Shown: positions 54,403-63,858, numbered from the stretch's first letter. The stretch: DNA of 64,000 nt from Desulfobacterales bacterium (GCA_024226555.1 JAAELO010000399.1:1-64000); one strand, 5' to 3'. Notes: generated by a model from the letters alone, not told the origin. Made by a program: numbers and translations.

Positions 54403-56073
54403 TTATAGCTCAAGGATAATTGGTACAATTACTGGTCTTCTTCTAATTGTATAATTAAAATATTGAGTCAAAGCCTTTTGAATTTTTGATCTTATAATTT
54501 CAGTTCTGTTTTTAGTTTCAGCATGTACATCTTCGATTATTTCGAGAATTACACATTGTGCATCATCAACCAGATGGCCGGTTTGTGTCCAGAAAACAAA
54601 TCCTCTTGATATTATTTCAGGACCATGGATAACAATACCGGTTTCCTCATCAAATACAATGGTTACAATGACAAGCCCATCTTCAGAAAGCATTCTTCTT
54701 TCTTTAAGAACACTTCTTCCAACATCACCAATTCCTTTTCCATCTACAAGAACTCTACCTGTAGTAACGCTTTCATTTATTTCAAAATTGTTCCCATTAT
54801 ATTCTATGACATTACCGTTTTCTGCCAGTATTATGTTTTCTTTTGAAAGTCCAACAGATTCTGCTAACTTAGCATGATGGAAAAGATGACGATACTCACC
54901 ATGTATTGGTATAAAGAACGTTGGTTTTGTGAGATTTATCATCATTTTAAGTTCTTCCTGAAATGCATGTCCTGAAACATGGATATCGGAAATTTTTTCA
55001 TAGATGACATCTGCACCACGTTTATAGATTGTATTGATGATATTCGTGATCGCTTTTTCGTTACCAGGAATAAATTTTGATGACAATATAACAATATCAT
55101 CAGTTTTTATTTTAATTTGCTTATGAACACCAGTTGCCATTCTCGCAAGCGATGACATGGGTTCACCCTGACTGCCTGTTGTTATGATGATGAGGTTTTC
55201 ATCGGGGTAGTTATTAGCATCTTTTATATCAATCTCATTATCGGGATTAAAATTAATGCGTCCCAGTTCCTTTGCAATAGAAACTGACGTCTCAACAGAT
55301 CTGCCGTTGAAAACAATTTTTCTGTTAAGATTCTCAGCAATTTTAATAACCTGTTTAATTCTACCGATATTCGAAGCAAAAAGAGCAACAATCACTCTTC
55401 CACTTGAATTTGATATAATATTTCTTAAAGTGTCACCAATTTTTGAAGCATCTACTGTATATCCTTCTTTTTCGACATTGGTTGAATCTGACATCAAAGC
55501 AAGAACATTTTTATTACCATACTGTGCGAATTTATTTATATCTGTTTTGTATTCACTTGCTATTGAGTAGCTTATTTTAAAATCACCAGTATGAATTATT
55601 ATTCCGACAGGTGTATTAATCGCTATTCCTACTCCATCGATTGTGCTGTGGTTTACCCTAATAAAATCTAGCTCAAATTCACCGAGCTTAACTTTATTTT
55701 TTGGATTTACTTCATGATATACAACAGAAGATCCAGGAATATTAAATTCTTCAATTTTTCTTTTGATTATACCAATTGTAAATGGAGTTCCATAAACAGG
55801 AATATTTACATCTTTAAGAAGATAAGGAAGTGCTCCAATATGATCTTCATGGGCATGAGTTAAAAAAATCCCAAGAATAGTGTCACTGTTTTTTCTGACA
55901 TAATCCATTACAGGAATTACAATATCTACACCAAGCATATAGTCTTCAGGAAACATTAAACCTGCATCAATGATAATAGCTGAATCACCATACTCTATTA
56001 CCATCATATTTAGTCCAATTTCACCAAGGCCGCCAAGTGGAATAATTCGAAGGGATTTTTTTTTAATGCTCAT
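54403..56073 (-). CDS. rnj: ribonuclease J
   Basis: 556 residues, metallo-beta-lactamase/beta-CASP nuclease with 5'-3' exonuclease and endonuclease activity in mRNA decay and rRNA maturation. Motifs: LGGLGEIGLNMMVIEYG, FLTHAHEDHIGALPYLL (HxHxDH), HTGDF and the beta-CASP STGSQGEP-like TTGSQGEPMSSL with HVSGHAFQEELKMM and FIPIHGEYRHL. The C-terminal domain is present. The gene starts 2 bases after the 110-residue hypothetical gene upstream. Confidence 0.96.
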   Translation of the reverse strand: MSIKKKSLRIIPLGGLGEIGLNMMVIEYGDSAIIIDAGLMFPEDYMLGVDIVIPVMDYVRKNSDTILGIFLTHAHEDHIGALPYLLKDVNIPVYGTPFTIGIIKRKIEEFNIPGSSVVYHEVNPKNKVKLGEFELDFIRVNHSTIDGVGIAINTPVGIIIHTGDFKISYSIASEYKTDINKFAQYGNKNVLALMSDSTNVEKEGYTVDASKIGDTLRNIISNSSGRVIVALFASNIGRIKQVIKIAENLNRKIVFNGRSVETSVSIAKELGRINFNPDNEIDIKDANNYPDENLIIITTGSQGEPMSSLARMATGVHKQIKIKTDDIVILSSKFIPGNEKAITNIINTIYKRGADVIYEKISDIHVSGHAFQEELKMMINLTKPTFFIPIHGEYRHLFHHAKLAESVGLSKENIILAENGNVIEYNGNNFEINESVTTGRVLVDGKGIGDVGRSVLKERRMLSEDGLVIVTIVFDEETGIVIHGPEIISRGFVFWTQTGHLVDDAQCVILEIIEDVHAETKNRTEIIRSKIQKALTQYFNYTIRRRPVIVPIILEL

Positions 56074-56075
56074 TA

Positions 56076-56408
56076 TTAATATATTATACTCAATTTATTA
56101 AAAATTGAATCTATATGTTCAAGAATCCAATCTCTTTGGTTATTATCAGCATAAGAGATGCATTCGCACCTCATACTTTTTCTTGTTCTGATTAAAAGTT
56201 CAATTGAAATAAATGTTTCTTCAAGGTCAACAGCTACATAAAAAGGCATACAATCTGTATGATCTTTCTGAATTGAGTTAAGAATTTCATTTGGCAACTC
56301 TATCCAAAAAATATCATCAAAACCTGATTCCTTACTGTTTTTTTTGAAATAATCTCTTAATTTATCTTGATCTTCGACTCTAAGCTCATCAATTAAATAT
56401 TGTCTCAT
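56076..56408 (-). CDS. hypothetical protein upstream of RNase J
   Basis: 110 residues, family not recognised. It is soluble, mixed alpha/beta by eye, and acidic (MRQYLIDELRVEDQDKL; EILNSIQKDHTDCMPFY). The middle, YVAVDLEETFISIELLIRTRKSMRCECISYA, could form a beta-sheet core. It is coupled to RNase J by a 2-base gap, which suggests a connected role, but nothing in the sequence names it. Confidence 0.7.
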   Translation of the reverse strand: MRQYLIDELRVEDQDKLRDYFKKNSKESGFDDIFWIELPNEILNSIQKDHTDCMPFYVAVDLEETFISIELLIRTRKSMRCECISYADNNQRDWILEHIDSIFNKLSIIY

Positions 56409-56506
56409 AATAAATACGGTTTAACACAGTATCAGTTTGTGCGCAAGATGTATTGAATGAGGGAAAATATGGAATTTTGAATGGGTTTTCTTAAGTGGAG
56501 TATAAT

Positions 56507-56542
56507 AAAAATAAATCCCTGAATTAACAGGGATTTATTTTA
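56507..56542. terminator. terminator after the ferredoxin gene
   Basis: AAATAAATCCCTG / CAGGGATTTATTT, a stem of about 13 bp with a 6-base loop, starting 8 bases beyond the ferredoxin stop and flanked by T-rich sequence on the minus strand. Confidence 0.88.
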
Positions 56543-56549
56543 TTATGGT

Positions 56550-56738
56550 CTAGTTTTCTTCAACTGTAATTGCATCTTCAGGACATGTTTCTACACAGCT
56601 CTCACATCCAAGGCATTCATCAGCATTCTCAGGAGTTGATTTATCATCAACCATTTCAAAAACTTCAACTGGACAGATATCAACACATTCTTCGCAGCCA
56701 GTACATTTCTCTGCATTTACTTTTACATCAAAACCCAT
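56550..56738 (-). CDS. 2[4Fe-4S] ferredoxin
   Basis: 62 residues, two cluster motifs: CTGCEECVDICPVEV and CLGCESCVETCPEDA, each C-x2-C-x2-C-x3-C-P. The acidic composition (many Glu/Asp) is typical of low-potential clostridial-type ferredoxins used by anaerobes. A strong RBS, AAGGAGATG, precedes ATG 56738 and a terminator follows, so it is monocistronic. Partners cannot be assigned from context. Confidence 0.97.
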   Translation of the reverse strand: MGFDVKVNAEKCTGCEECVDICPVEVFEMVDDKSTPENADECLGCESCVETCPEDAITVEEN

Positions 56739-56919
56739 TTTACATCTCCTTGTTATAAATTTATTAATTTAATACCTTCCGACCAGAAAGATATTATAAG
56801 ATTAAAATTAAAGAACAATATCTCTTATATAGATATTTTTTTACCTGTCAACAAGCATTGTGGTTTTTATTAAAAAAAAACGTAAAAATTTGTTTTAATA
56901 AAAGCTCCACAGGATTACT

Positions 56920-57762
56920 TTATCTGCTTATCACTCCAATAATGGTGAAATCTGAAATGTTTGAAGCAGTGTCAGGTAATTTAGATATAAAACTTTCAAA
57001 AAGTTTATCAGGACCTTTTTTAATTTTATATAAAGTTAAATAATTATTAGGAATATCAGAATATTTTACTTCAATAGGATTCAAATTCTTAATAATTTCG
57101 ATATCTATATTTTTGTTAATTTGAGCTATATCTTCTGATAAAATAGTATCAAAATCATGATCTTCAACTATAATTCTAAAAATTTCATCATCTGAAGTGA
57201 TAAATATATTTGATTGGAAGTCGAAATTTAGTAGTGTAATCCAGGCCTGAAGCCTCTTCTCAAGTTTAGAATATGATTTTTGACTTGAAAAAAAAATATT
57301 ATTTTCATCCACATTCTTAAGTTTTTTTAGCATTTCATCTTCGTTTCTTGATATTGAATCGAGTTTATCAACAATATTATTGTTTGAAAGATCAAATTCA
57401 TATGAAAGTTGTAGAAAAATTGCAGAATTCAGTTTTGGATCTTTCTTAACATCTTTTTTGTTCTTTTTAATCTCCGAGCGTATAGAGGATTGAGAAATAT
57501 CATTTTTATAATAGATATTATCTCGCATGTACTTAAGGTTTTCCAGAGGAATTCCGGGATTTAGATTTGATATCTGTCTATAACCTTCTATAAATGAGAC
57601 TATCTCATCTTTATAGATGTCTAAATAATCTAAATAATTTACACCATTTGCTTTTAAATCGCTGTCTAAAGGTTGAAAAGCGATGTAACTACCAAATATA
57701 TTAATTAAAGTGTTGTGCATATCATCAGATATGAACAAATGGGGGAAAAAATAAGGCTTCAT
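56920..57762 (-). CDS. unknown protein downstream of the CysK-CysS fusion
   Basis: 280 residues from ATG 57762 (a GTG 9 bases upstream at 57771 is an alternative). The family was not recognised. It opens MKPYFFPHLFISDDMHNTLINIFG, contains a Lys-rich stretch KKNKKDVKKDPKL near residue 105, and is otherwise Asn/Asp/Ile-rich and soluble. No catalytic motif, signal peptide or membrane segment is visible. It lies immediately after the fusion gene, so it is the third gene of a tmk-cysKS operon. Confidence 0.7.
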   Translation of the reverse strand: MKPYFFPHLFISDDMHNTLINIFGSYIAFQPLDSDLKANGVNYLDYLDIYKDEIVSFIEGYRQISNLNPGIPLENLKYMRDNIYYKNDISQSSIRSEIKKNKKDVKKDPKLNSAIFLQLSYEFDLSNNNIVDKLDSISRNEDEMLKKLKNVDENNIFFSSQKSYSKLEKRLQAWITLLNFDFQSNIFITSDDEIFRIIVEDHDFDTILSEDIAQINKNIDIEIIKNLNPIEVKYSDIPNNYLTLYKIKKGPDKLFESFISKLPDTASNISDFTIIGVISR

Positions 57763-57773
57763 AATACTCACTT

Positions 57774-60050
57774 TTAGCTTTTTTTATCTCTAATGTGGAT
57801 GCCATAATCTTCAAGTTGTTTTCGAATTTTATCAGATTTATTCCAGTTCATTTCATCCCTGGCTTTTTTTCTTTCTTCTAAAAGATACTGAACAGCAGGA
57901 TCTGAATATTTGCTCTCAAAGTCAAAAATATTTAATACTGAATCTATTGACCTGAATGCATCTATGGTTTTTTCGGCACCAAATTTATCAATTTTTTTCT
58001 TGGAAAGAAAAACATTGAGTTTTTTAATTGTTTTCAGAATTGAAGCTATGGCTACAGAGATATTAAGATCATCATCCATCGCAGCATTGAAATCATCTTC
58101 AAGCTCTTTTATTATAATGTTTACATCATCAGATTGCTTTCCGTCTGTGATATTCATAAGACTATGGATACAATGATCTATTTTCTGTAAAAATCTCTGG
58201 GATTCTTGAAGTCTCTCTTCAGAGTATGTTAATGGTTTTCTATAATGTGCAGATAAAAACCAGAATCTAATATCACGCCATGAGTAACCAAGATTAGTAA
58301 GATCATCAATAGTTATTCGATTATCTTTCTCATCAATTTTCTTTCCATCAACTAAAACCCTGTCACAGTGGACCCAATATTTTGAAAAATTACTGTTAGT
58401 TGCTGATTTGGCAATTGCAATTTCATTTTCGTGGTGAGGAAATGTTAACTCTCTACTGCTGGTATGAATATCAAAATTTTGCCCAAGATATTTCATTGAG
58501 ATTGCTGCACATTGAAGATGAAGAGAAGGTCTTACATTACCCCATTTGGTTTTTGTAAAAATACCTCTTTTTAGCTCTGAAAGTCGAGTCTTTTTTAGAA
58601 GGGTAAAATCCCTGGGGTTATCTTTTTCATAATCATCTAAGTCAACAGTGGCTCCTATTTTGATTTTTCTGATGTCCACACCTGAGAGTTTCCCGTAGTC
58701 TTTGAAAGATGAAACTTTAAAATAAACTGACCTGTGTTTTTCATAGGCATAACCTTTGTCAACCAGGTTTTCTGTTAATAAAACCATTTCATCTATATGC
58801 TCACTTACCTTTGGATAACTTGAGGCTGGTTTAATTCTGAGAAAAGATAGGTCATCCTTAAAAAACTGTATGTTTTCTTTGGTAAATGATTCTAAATCGG
58901 AACCAATTCTTTCGGATTCTTCAATTGTTTTGTCATCTAAATCGGTTATATTTATAACATGAGTTACTGAATAATTTTTATATTCAAAGTATCTGCATAA
59001 AAGGTCTGAAAATATAAATCTTCTGCATTCACCAATATGCATTCTTTTATGAACAGTTGGTCCACATGAATAGATTGAGACATTATCAGGGATAATTGGT
59101 GAAAACGTCTCTTTTTTTCTGGCCAATGTATTAAACAGTTTTAAATCATTTTTTTTTTGTGATGCAAAAAGAGTTGTGCTTAAATACCTTTCACCAGAGT
59201 CAGCAAAAATAGTAACAATTACTCCACTGTCCATATTTTCGGCTTCTTTTAAAGCTGCCACCATAGCAGCGCCACTACTCATTCCTACAAATAAACCCTC
59301 TTTTTTTGAAAGCATTCTTGCCATTTCAAAGGCTTCTTCATCTTCAATATTTATTTTTTTGTCAATACATTGTTTATCGAAAATCTCTGGTTTATAGGCT
59401 TCTTTAAGATTTTTCAGGCCCTGTATTTTATGTCCAAGAAAAGGTTCAACAGCAACAATTTCTATATCATCATTTAGATCTTTTAACCCTTTTGATGTAC
59501 CAATAACAGTTCCTGTAGTACCAAGAGTTGCAACAAATTTTGTAACAGTACCTTCAGTTTGATTCCAAATCTCTTTTGCTGTTGTATCGTAGTGGGATTT
59601 CCAGTTAGCACTGTTATTGTATTGATCTGTCATGAAGTATTTCTCAGGATTTTCACGATAGATCTTATAAACCTCTTCAATAGCACCATCGGTTCCTAAG
59701 TTAGATGGTGTAAGAATTATTTCAGCACCACGGGCTTTTAAAATTTTTTGTCTCTCAAGGCTAACAGCTTCGCTCATTGCAAGTATTAATTTGTAACCTT
59801 TAACAGCACAAATCATAGCAATACCTATTCCTGTATTTCCACTGGTGGCTTCAATTACAATTTTATCTTTGGTTAGTTTTCCCGATTTTTCACCATCTTC
59901 AATCATTGATAAAGCAATTCTGTCTTTTATGGAGCCACCAGGATTAAAATATTCAAGTTTTGCAAAAATCTTAACGTTTTTATTTGGGTTAAGATGATTA
60001 ATCTCTATTAAAGGTGTGTTACCAATATAATCAAGGATAGTATTTTTCAT
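57774..60050 (-). CDS. cysK-cysS: cysteine synthase-cysteinyl-tRNA synthetase fusion
   Basis: 758 residues. Residues 1-300 are O-acetylserine sulfhydrylase: PLP Lys42 in NPGGSIKDRIAL, EATSGNTGIGIAM, GTTGTVIG and VGMSSGAAM. From about 303 it is class I cysteinyl-tRNA synthetase: SCGPTVHKRMHIGE (HIGH-like HIGE, zinc Cys329), HLQCAAISMKYLG (Cys514), and FPHHENEIA (537-545), keeping the zinc set that selects Cys. The KMSKS loop is strongly divergent: GKKIDEKDN (569-577) replaces the usual KMSKS. The fusion could channel Cys from synthesis to charging. Its start overlaps the tmk stop (ATGA). Whether another cysS exists in the genome is unknown. Confidence 0.94.
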   Translation of the reverse strand: MKNTILDYIGNTPLIEINHLNPNKNVKIFAKLEYFNPGGSIKDRIALSMIEDGEKSGKLTKDKIVIEATSGNTGIGIAMICAVKGYKLILAMSEAVSLERQKILKARGAEIILTPSNLGTDGAIEEVYKIYRENPEKYFMTDQYNNSANWKSHYDTTAKEIWNQTEGTVTKFVATLGTTGTVIGTSKGLKDLNDDIEIVAVEPFLGHKIQGLKNLKEAYKPEIFDKQCIDKKINIEDEEAFEMARMLSKKEGLFVGMSSGAAMVAALKEAENMDSGVIVTIFADSGERYLSTTLFASQKKNDLKLFNTLARKKETFSPIIPDNVSIYSCGPTVHKRMHIGECRRFIFSDLLCRYFEYKNYSVTHVINITDLDDKTIEESERIGSDLESFTKENIQFFKDDLSFLRIKPASSYPKVSEHIDEMVLLTENLVDKGYAYEKHRSVYFKVSSFKDYGKLSGVDIRKIKIGATVDLDDYEKDNPRDFTLLKKTRLSELKRGIFTKTKWGNVRPSLHLQCAAISMKYLGQNFDIHTSSRELTFPHHENEIAIAKSATNSNFSKYWVHCDRVLVDGKKIDEKDNRITIDDLTNLGYSWRDIRFWFLSAHYRKPLTYSEERLQESQRFLQKIDHCIHSLMNITDGKQSDDVNIIIKELEDDFNAAMDDDLNISVAIASILKTIKKLNVFLSKKKIDKFGAEKTIDAFRSIDSVLNIFDFESKYSDPAVQYLLEERKKARDEMNWNKSDKIRKQLEDYGIHIRDKKS

Positions 60051-60681
60051 TTTATCTTAATTCTTTTTGTTAAATGGTGTAAAATTTGTTCAGTTACAGA
60101 ATCGATATCCATTTTTGCATCAATGATTTTAATTCTTTCAGGTTCAGAGTTTGCTAAATTTAAATAACCTTCTCTGATAATTTGATGGAACTCAATTTTC
60201 TCATTTTCAAAACGCATCTGATCGTTTGATCTGACACCCTTTTTTAAATCATCGAAAACGCGATTTAAACCTGTTTTTGGATCTAAATCAAGTAAAAATG
60301 TAAGATCCGGTTTTAAATTTAATGATACTATACTATTAATTATTTTAATATGTTCTATATCAACCTGTCTTCCAAAACCTTGATATACAAGGGTTGAGTC
60401 GATGAATCTATCACAAATAACTGTAATATTATCTTTTAGAGCAGGTTGAATAATATTTTTAATATGTTCTACCCTGTCAGCAGAATAGAGGAGTAGTTCT
60501 GTCAAGGGGTCTAAATTCTTTGAACTACCAAGTAAGATAGATCTAATATCTGTTCCAATCTCTGAATCACCGGGTTCAAAAGTTTTGATATTCTCAATAT
60601 TATTTTTTTTAAAATATCAGAAAGTATCGGTATTTGTGAAGATTTACCAGAACCTTCTATCCCTTCAAGTGTTATAAACAT
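60047..60681 (-). CDS. tmk: thymidylate kinase, one-base frameshift at an A8 run
   Basis: The intact reading would be about 211 residues; dTMP to dTDP. The N-terminal part from ATG 60681 reads MFITLEGIEGSGKSSQ (P-loop), LSDILKK, and then goes out of frame at a run of eight As (minus strand, plus-strand 60603-60610). One extra A restores ENIKTFEPGDSEIGTDIRSILLGSS and then TELLLYSADRVEHI, DRFIDSTLVYQGFGRQ and the C-terminus. The length, 635 bases, is one short of a codon multiple. The downstream part alone is open from 60505. Possible explanations are a sequencing homopolymer error, a recent mutation, or transcriptional slippage at the run. The gene overlaps cysK-cysS by 4 bases. Confidence 0.88.
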
Positions 60682-60823
60682 ATTAATTTCCTATTATTTA
60701 ATCCTATCATTTTTAAATTTATAAAGAGTAAGCTAAAATATTACAAGAGATGATTTTTTAGATACTTTTTATTGTTAAAAAAAAACATGTATAAATTAAA
60801 AATTGTAAGTGGTTTAATATTGT

Positions 60824-60980
60824 TGGAAATCTCTAATAACAGCTTTTAACCGAACTACTGCGTTTTCAAAAAAAAGAACTGTAGTAATGTTAATAAAATA
60901 AAAGCTTTTTTATAAACGAATCTGCTCGTTATTTTTTTTTCACTATTGTATTTCAATCAAAAAAGTTATTAGAGGTTCCC
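60824..60980 (+). repeat. dispersed AT-rich repeat, copy 12
   Basis: Left end TGGAAATCTCTAATAACAG, right end AAGTTATTAGAGGTTCCC. It contains CCGAACTACTGCGTT, AAAGCTTTTTTATAAACGAA and CTGCTCGTTATTTTTTTTT. It lies in the 60682-61103 divergent gap between tmk and lptD, the only copy in a region that should hold promoters for both sides. The flanks show nothing else recognisable. Confidence 0.9.
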
Positions 60981-61103
60981 TTTTGTTATTTGAGTGTTTA
61001 TGGGAAAAAAACTAAATAAATGGTATTTGTAGCTTGCAAATAAAACTATGAAATAATAAAAAAGATTCTGGCTTTGTTTATCAATTATTAATGACTAAAA
61101 AAT

Positions 61104-63245
61104 ATGATTATGAAAATATTATATAAACATTTAATTATCTTAACTATATTATTGATTTCCAGTAAATATGTTTATGGAAGCAGTTTTAATAACAAAAAAT
61201 GGCATATAAAAGCAGATGAAGTAATCTCCCAGGATATTAGCGGTGGTGAATATGTTCTTGATGGTAATATAATTATTTCAGATGGAGAAGTAACAATTAA
61301 GGCTGATTTTGTACGCTTTAATAGTGTTACTCAGAAGATATTCGCACGGGGAAATATCTCATTAGAAACAAAGGGTAAAGATAAAATTGAAGGAACAAGT
61401 ATCGATTATGATATGAAAAAGAAAATCGGTACCATTTATAATGGAATGTTATTTATAAAAAATAAACATTTTTATATACGTGGAAAAAAAATACAAAAAA
61501 TAGATGAAGACACATATGAAATTGATGATGTTAGTGTTACTTCATGTGATGATGAGGTTCCTGACTGGAAAATTACAGCAAGAAAACTTTCAGTAACAAT
61601 TGAAGGTTATGGATATCTAACACATTCAATGTTCTGGGTAAAAAAAGTGCCTGTGATCTATTTTCCTGGAGTTGTTTTTCCTGCTAAACTTAAAAGGCAA
61701 TCAGGCCTGCTTTTCCCATATATAGAATCATCTGAATCAAACGGATTTACATATAACCAGCCCTTATTTTTAACATTGGGAAGAAGTTCTGATCTAACAT
61801 ATTATAACAACTATATGGATAAAAAAGGGTTAATGCCTGGAGTGCAGGCAAGATATGTTGTTGATACAAATTCAAAAGGAACATTTTTTTATAACTATTT
61901 GAAAGACAAGAATATTAATAGTTCTTATACCAATGTTGAAGAGGAAAGATACTGGTTCAGGATGAAACAGAAGCAGGAACTTCCTTATGGAATTAATATC
62001 TATACTGATATTGATGTGGTAAGTGACCAATATTATCTTACAGATTTTAAAAATGACAAACTAACAGGTTATGATGATACCAATGAATATTTTGAAAAAA
62101 ATTTTGGTACTTCATTGGATAATTATAATGATTCAGAAAGACAGAACAGTTTAAGTATAAAAAAAAACTGGACAAAATATAGTCTTGATATGAAATTTAA
62201 CTGGCTTGATAATGTTGCTGTTAAAAACACAGATGATAGCAATAATTCTCTTCACCAACTTCCCTATTTAAACTTAAAAGCATTAAAACAAAGCTTATGG
62301 AAAACACCATTATATTTTTCACTGAATACAAGATATGATAATTTTTACAGAGAAGATACTGATGCGGATAATAGAAAAGGTCATAGGGGGGATCTTTATT
62401 TTGATCTCTCTTATCCTGGGAGTTTTGGTTTTTTAAATATTGAACCTTCTGTTGGTATTAGATACACATCCTGGAACACAAATTATGAAGATAGCGATTA
62501 TGAAAGTGAAGAAAGATCTATAATTTATACAGGAATATCTACTTCATCTGAAATTTATAAAGTTTTCAAATGGTGGGATACAGACTTTAAGCATTCAATT
62601 AAACCTGATGTGACAATAAGCTGTATATCAAATGGAAATGAATCAATAAGCACATCATTTGATTCAATTGACACAATTTCCGATCAAAAAAAAGTTACTT
62701 ATTCAATTACAAATACATTTATTTCAAAAAATAAAACAAGTTTAGATCAATTCAGTTATAATCAATTTCTTTGGTTTAAATTATCACAGAGCTATGATTA
62801 TGAAATAGAGGATAATGAAGGTGAAGAACCTTTTTCTGATATTTCATTTGAACTAAAAATAAATCCTGAAAAATATCTAACACTCTCTTATGATACAACA
62901 TATTCTGTATATAGTGACCAATTTAATACCAGTAATTCAGCAATAACTGTTAAAGATAGTGATTTATTTTCAATAAATCTTGAATATAGGTTTACAAGAA
63001 GTACAAGTGAATTGTTAATAGCTGGTATTACTGCAAAAATAAGTGATTCAGTAAGTCTTTTTTATAATTATGAGAAGGATTTATATAATGATGATACAAA
63101 TGAGCTTGAATTTGGAGGTGTTTATAAGTCTCAGTGCTGGGAATTTACATTAAAATATCTTGAAGAGAGCGATGATACAAAATATATGTTCTATATACAA
63201 TTAAACGGATTGGGAACAATCGATCATAAAGAGAAAGTTGAGTAA
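61104..63245 (+). CDS. lptD: LPS-assembly outer membrane protein LptD
   Basis: 713 residues. Signal peptide at about residues 1-25 (MKILYKHLIILTILLISSKYVYGS; the true start may be ATG 61110). The OstA/LptA-like N-terminal domain covers about 30-130 (WHIKADEVISQDISGGEYVLDGNIIISDGE, VRFNSVTQKIFARGN). The periplasmic-to-barrel transition has VPVIYFPGVVFPAKLKRQSGLLFPY, the conserved LptD segment, and the remainder is an aromatic-rich beta-barrel ending QLNGLG, the usual LptD end. It implies a diderm with LPS. The NusG paralogue overlaps its end. Confidence 0.93.
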   Translation: MIMKILYKHLIILTILLISSKYVYGSSFNNKKWHIKADEVISQDISGGEYVLDGNIIISDGEVTIKADFVRFNSVTQKIFARGNISLETKGKDKIEGTSIDYDMKKKIGTIYNGMLFIKNKHFYIRGKKIQKIDEDTYEIDDVSVTSCDDEVPDWKITARKLSVTIEGYGYLTHSMFWVKKVPVIYFPGVVFPAKLKRQSGLLFPYIESSESNGFTYNQPLFLTLGRSSDLTYYNNYMDKKGLMPGVQARYVVDTNSKGTFFYNYLKDKNINSSYTNVEEERYWFRMKQKQELPYGINIYTDIDVVSDQYYLTDFKNDKLTGYDDTNEYFEKNFGTSLDNYNDSERQNSLSIKKNWTKYSLDMKFNWLDNVAVKNTDDSNNSLHQLPYLNLKALKQSLWKTPLYFSLNTRYDNFYREDTDADNRKGHRGDLYFDLSYPGSFGFLNIEPSVGIRYTSWNTNYEDSDYESEERSIIYTGISTSSEIYKVFKWWDTDFKHSIKPDVTISCISNGNESISTSFDSIDTISDQKKVTYSITNTFISKNKTSLDQFSYNQFLWFKLSQSYDYEIEDNEGEEPFSDISFELKINPEKYLTLSYDTTYSVYSDQFNTSNSAITVKDSDLFSINLEYRFTRSTSELLIAGITAKISDSVSLFYNYEKDLYNDDTNELEFGGVYKSQCWEFTLKYLEESDDTKYMFYIQLNGLGTIDHKEKVE

Positions 63246-63249
63246 CAAG

Positions 63250-63759
63250 ATGAATTTAAAACAGGATTGGTACGTAGTTTATACAAAAAGTAAGTTCGAA
63301 AATGTTGTTTTCGACGGATTCTCAAAAAAAAATTTTGAAGCTTTTTTACCTAAAATGCGAGTTCTCAGCAAAAGACGTGATAGAAAGAAAATTCTCGATT
63401 CACCAATTTTCCCAGGTTACGTTTTTGTTAGATCTGATATGAATGCAAATGAACATATTGAAATATTGAAAACTGTAGGTGTTGTAAATTTAATTAAAAA
63501 TCAAAAGGGACCAGTACCTGTTGATGAAGAATCTATAAACTCATTAAAAATAATGATTTCAGAAGATTCTGAGAATATCCTCACTGGAAGCAGCTATACT
63601 AAAGGCGATAAAGTCAGGGTAATGTATGGCCCATTTACAGGTGTTGTAGGGATTTTCAATAAGATGAAAGGAAAAGAAAGAGTTATTGTTAATTTTGAGA
63701 CATTAGGACAGTTTGTTTCTGTGGATGTCAATAAAGAGGATGTTGAAATTATAAAATAA
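63250..63759 (+). CDS. NusG-family transcription elongation/antitermination protein (paralogue)
   Basis: 169 residues from ATG 63250 (frame opens at TTG 63238). The NGN domain starts QDWYVVYTKSKFENVVFDGF, with PIFPGYVFVRSDM in the middle, and a C-terminal KOW domain has KGDKVRVMYGPFTGVVGIFNKMKGKERVIVNFETLG. Length and gene context (after lptD, not beside secE/rplK) point to a specialised paralogue of the RfaH/UpxY/LoaP kind rather than the housekeeping NusG. Such proteins antiterminate long surface-polysaccharide or secondary-metabolite operons; the target operon is likely beyond the window. Confidence 0.88.
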   Translation: MNLKQDWYVVYTKSKFENVVFDGFSKKNFEAFLPKMRVLSKRRDRKKILDSPIFPGYVFVRSDMNANEHIEILKTVGVVNLIKNQKGPVPVDEESINSLKIMISEDSENILTGSSYTKGDKVRVMYGPFTGVVGIFNKMKGKERVIVNFETLGQFVSVDVNKEDVEIIK

Positions 63760-63858
63760 CATAATTGCCTGATTAACCTCAACTTTAGTCTTTATTTAAA
63801 AATAGTAAAGTGATATGTGGTTGTTTGTAATTTCAATTAAAAAGTAGGGTGACTAAAT

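Noticed and set aside
60047-60505. Short 152-residue thymidylate kinase starting at MTELLLYSADRV
   Set aside because: It lacks the P-loop; the missing N-terminus is present in another frame upstream, so the gene is frameshifted rather than short.
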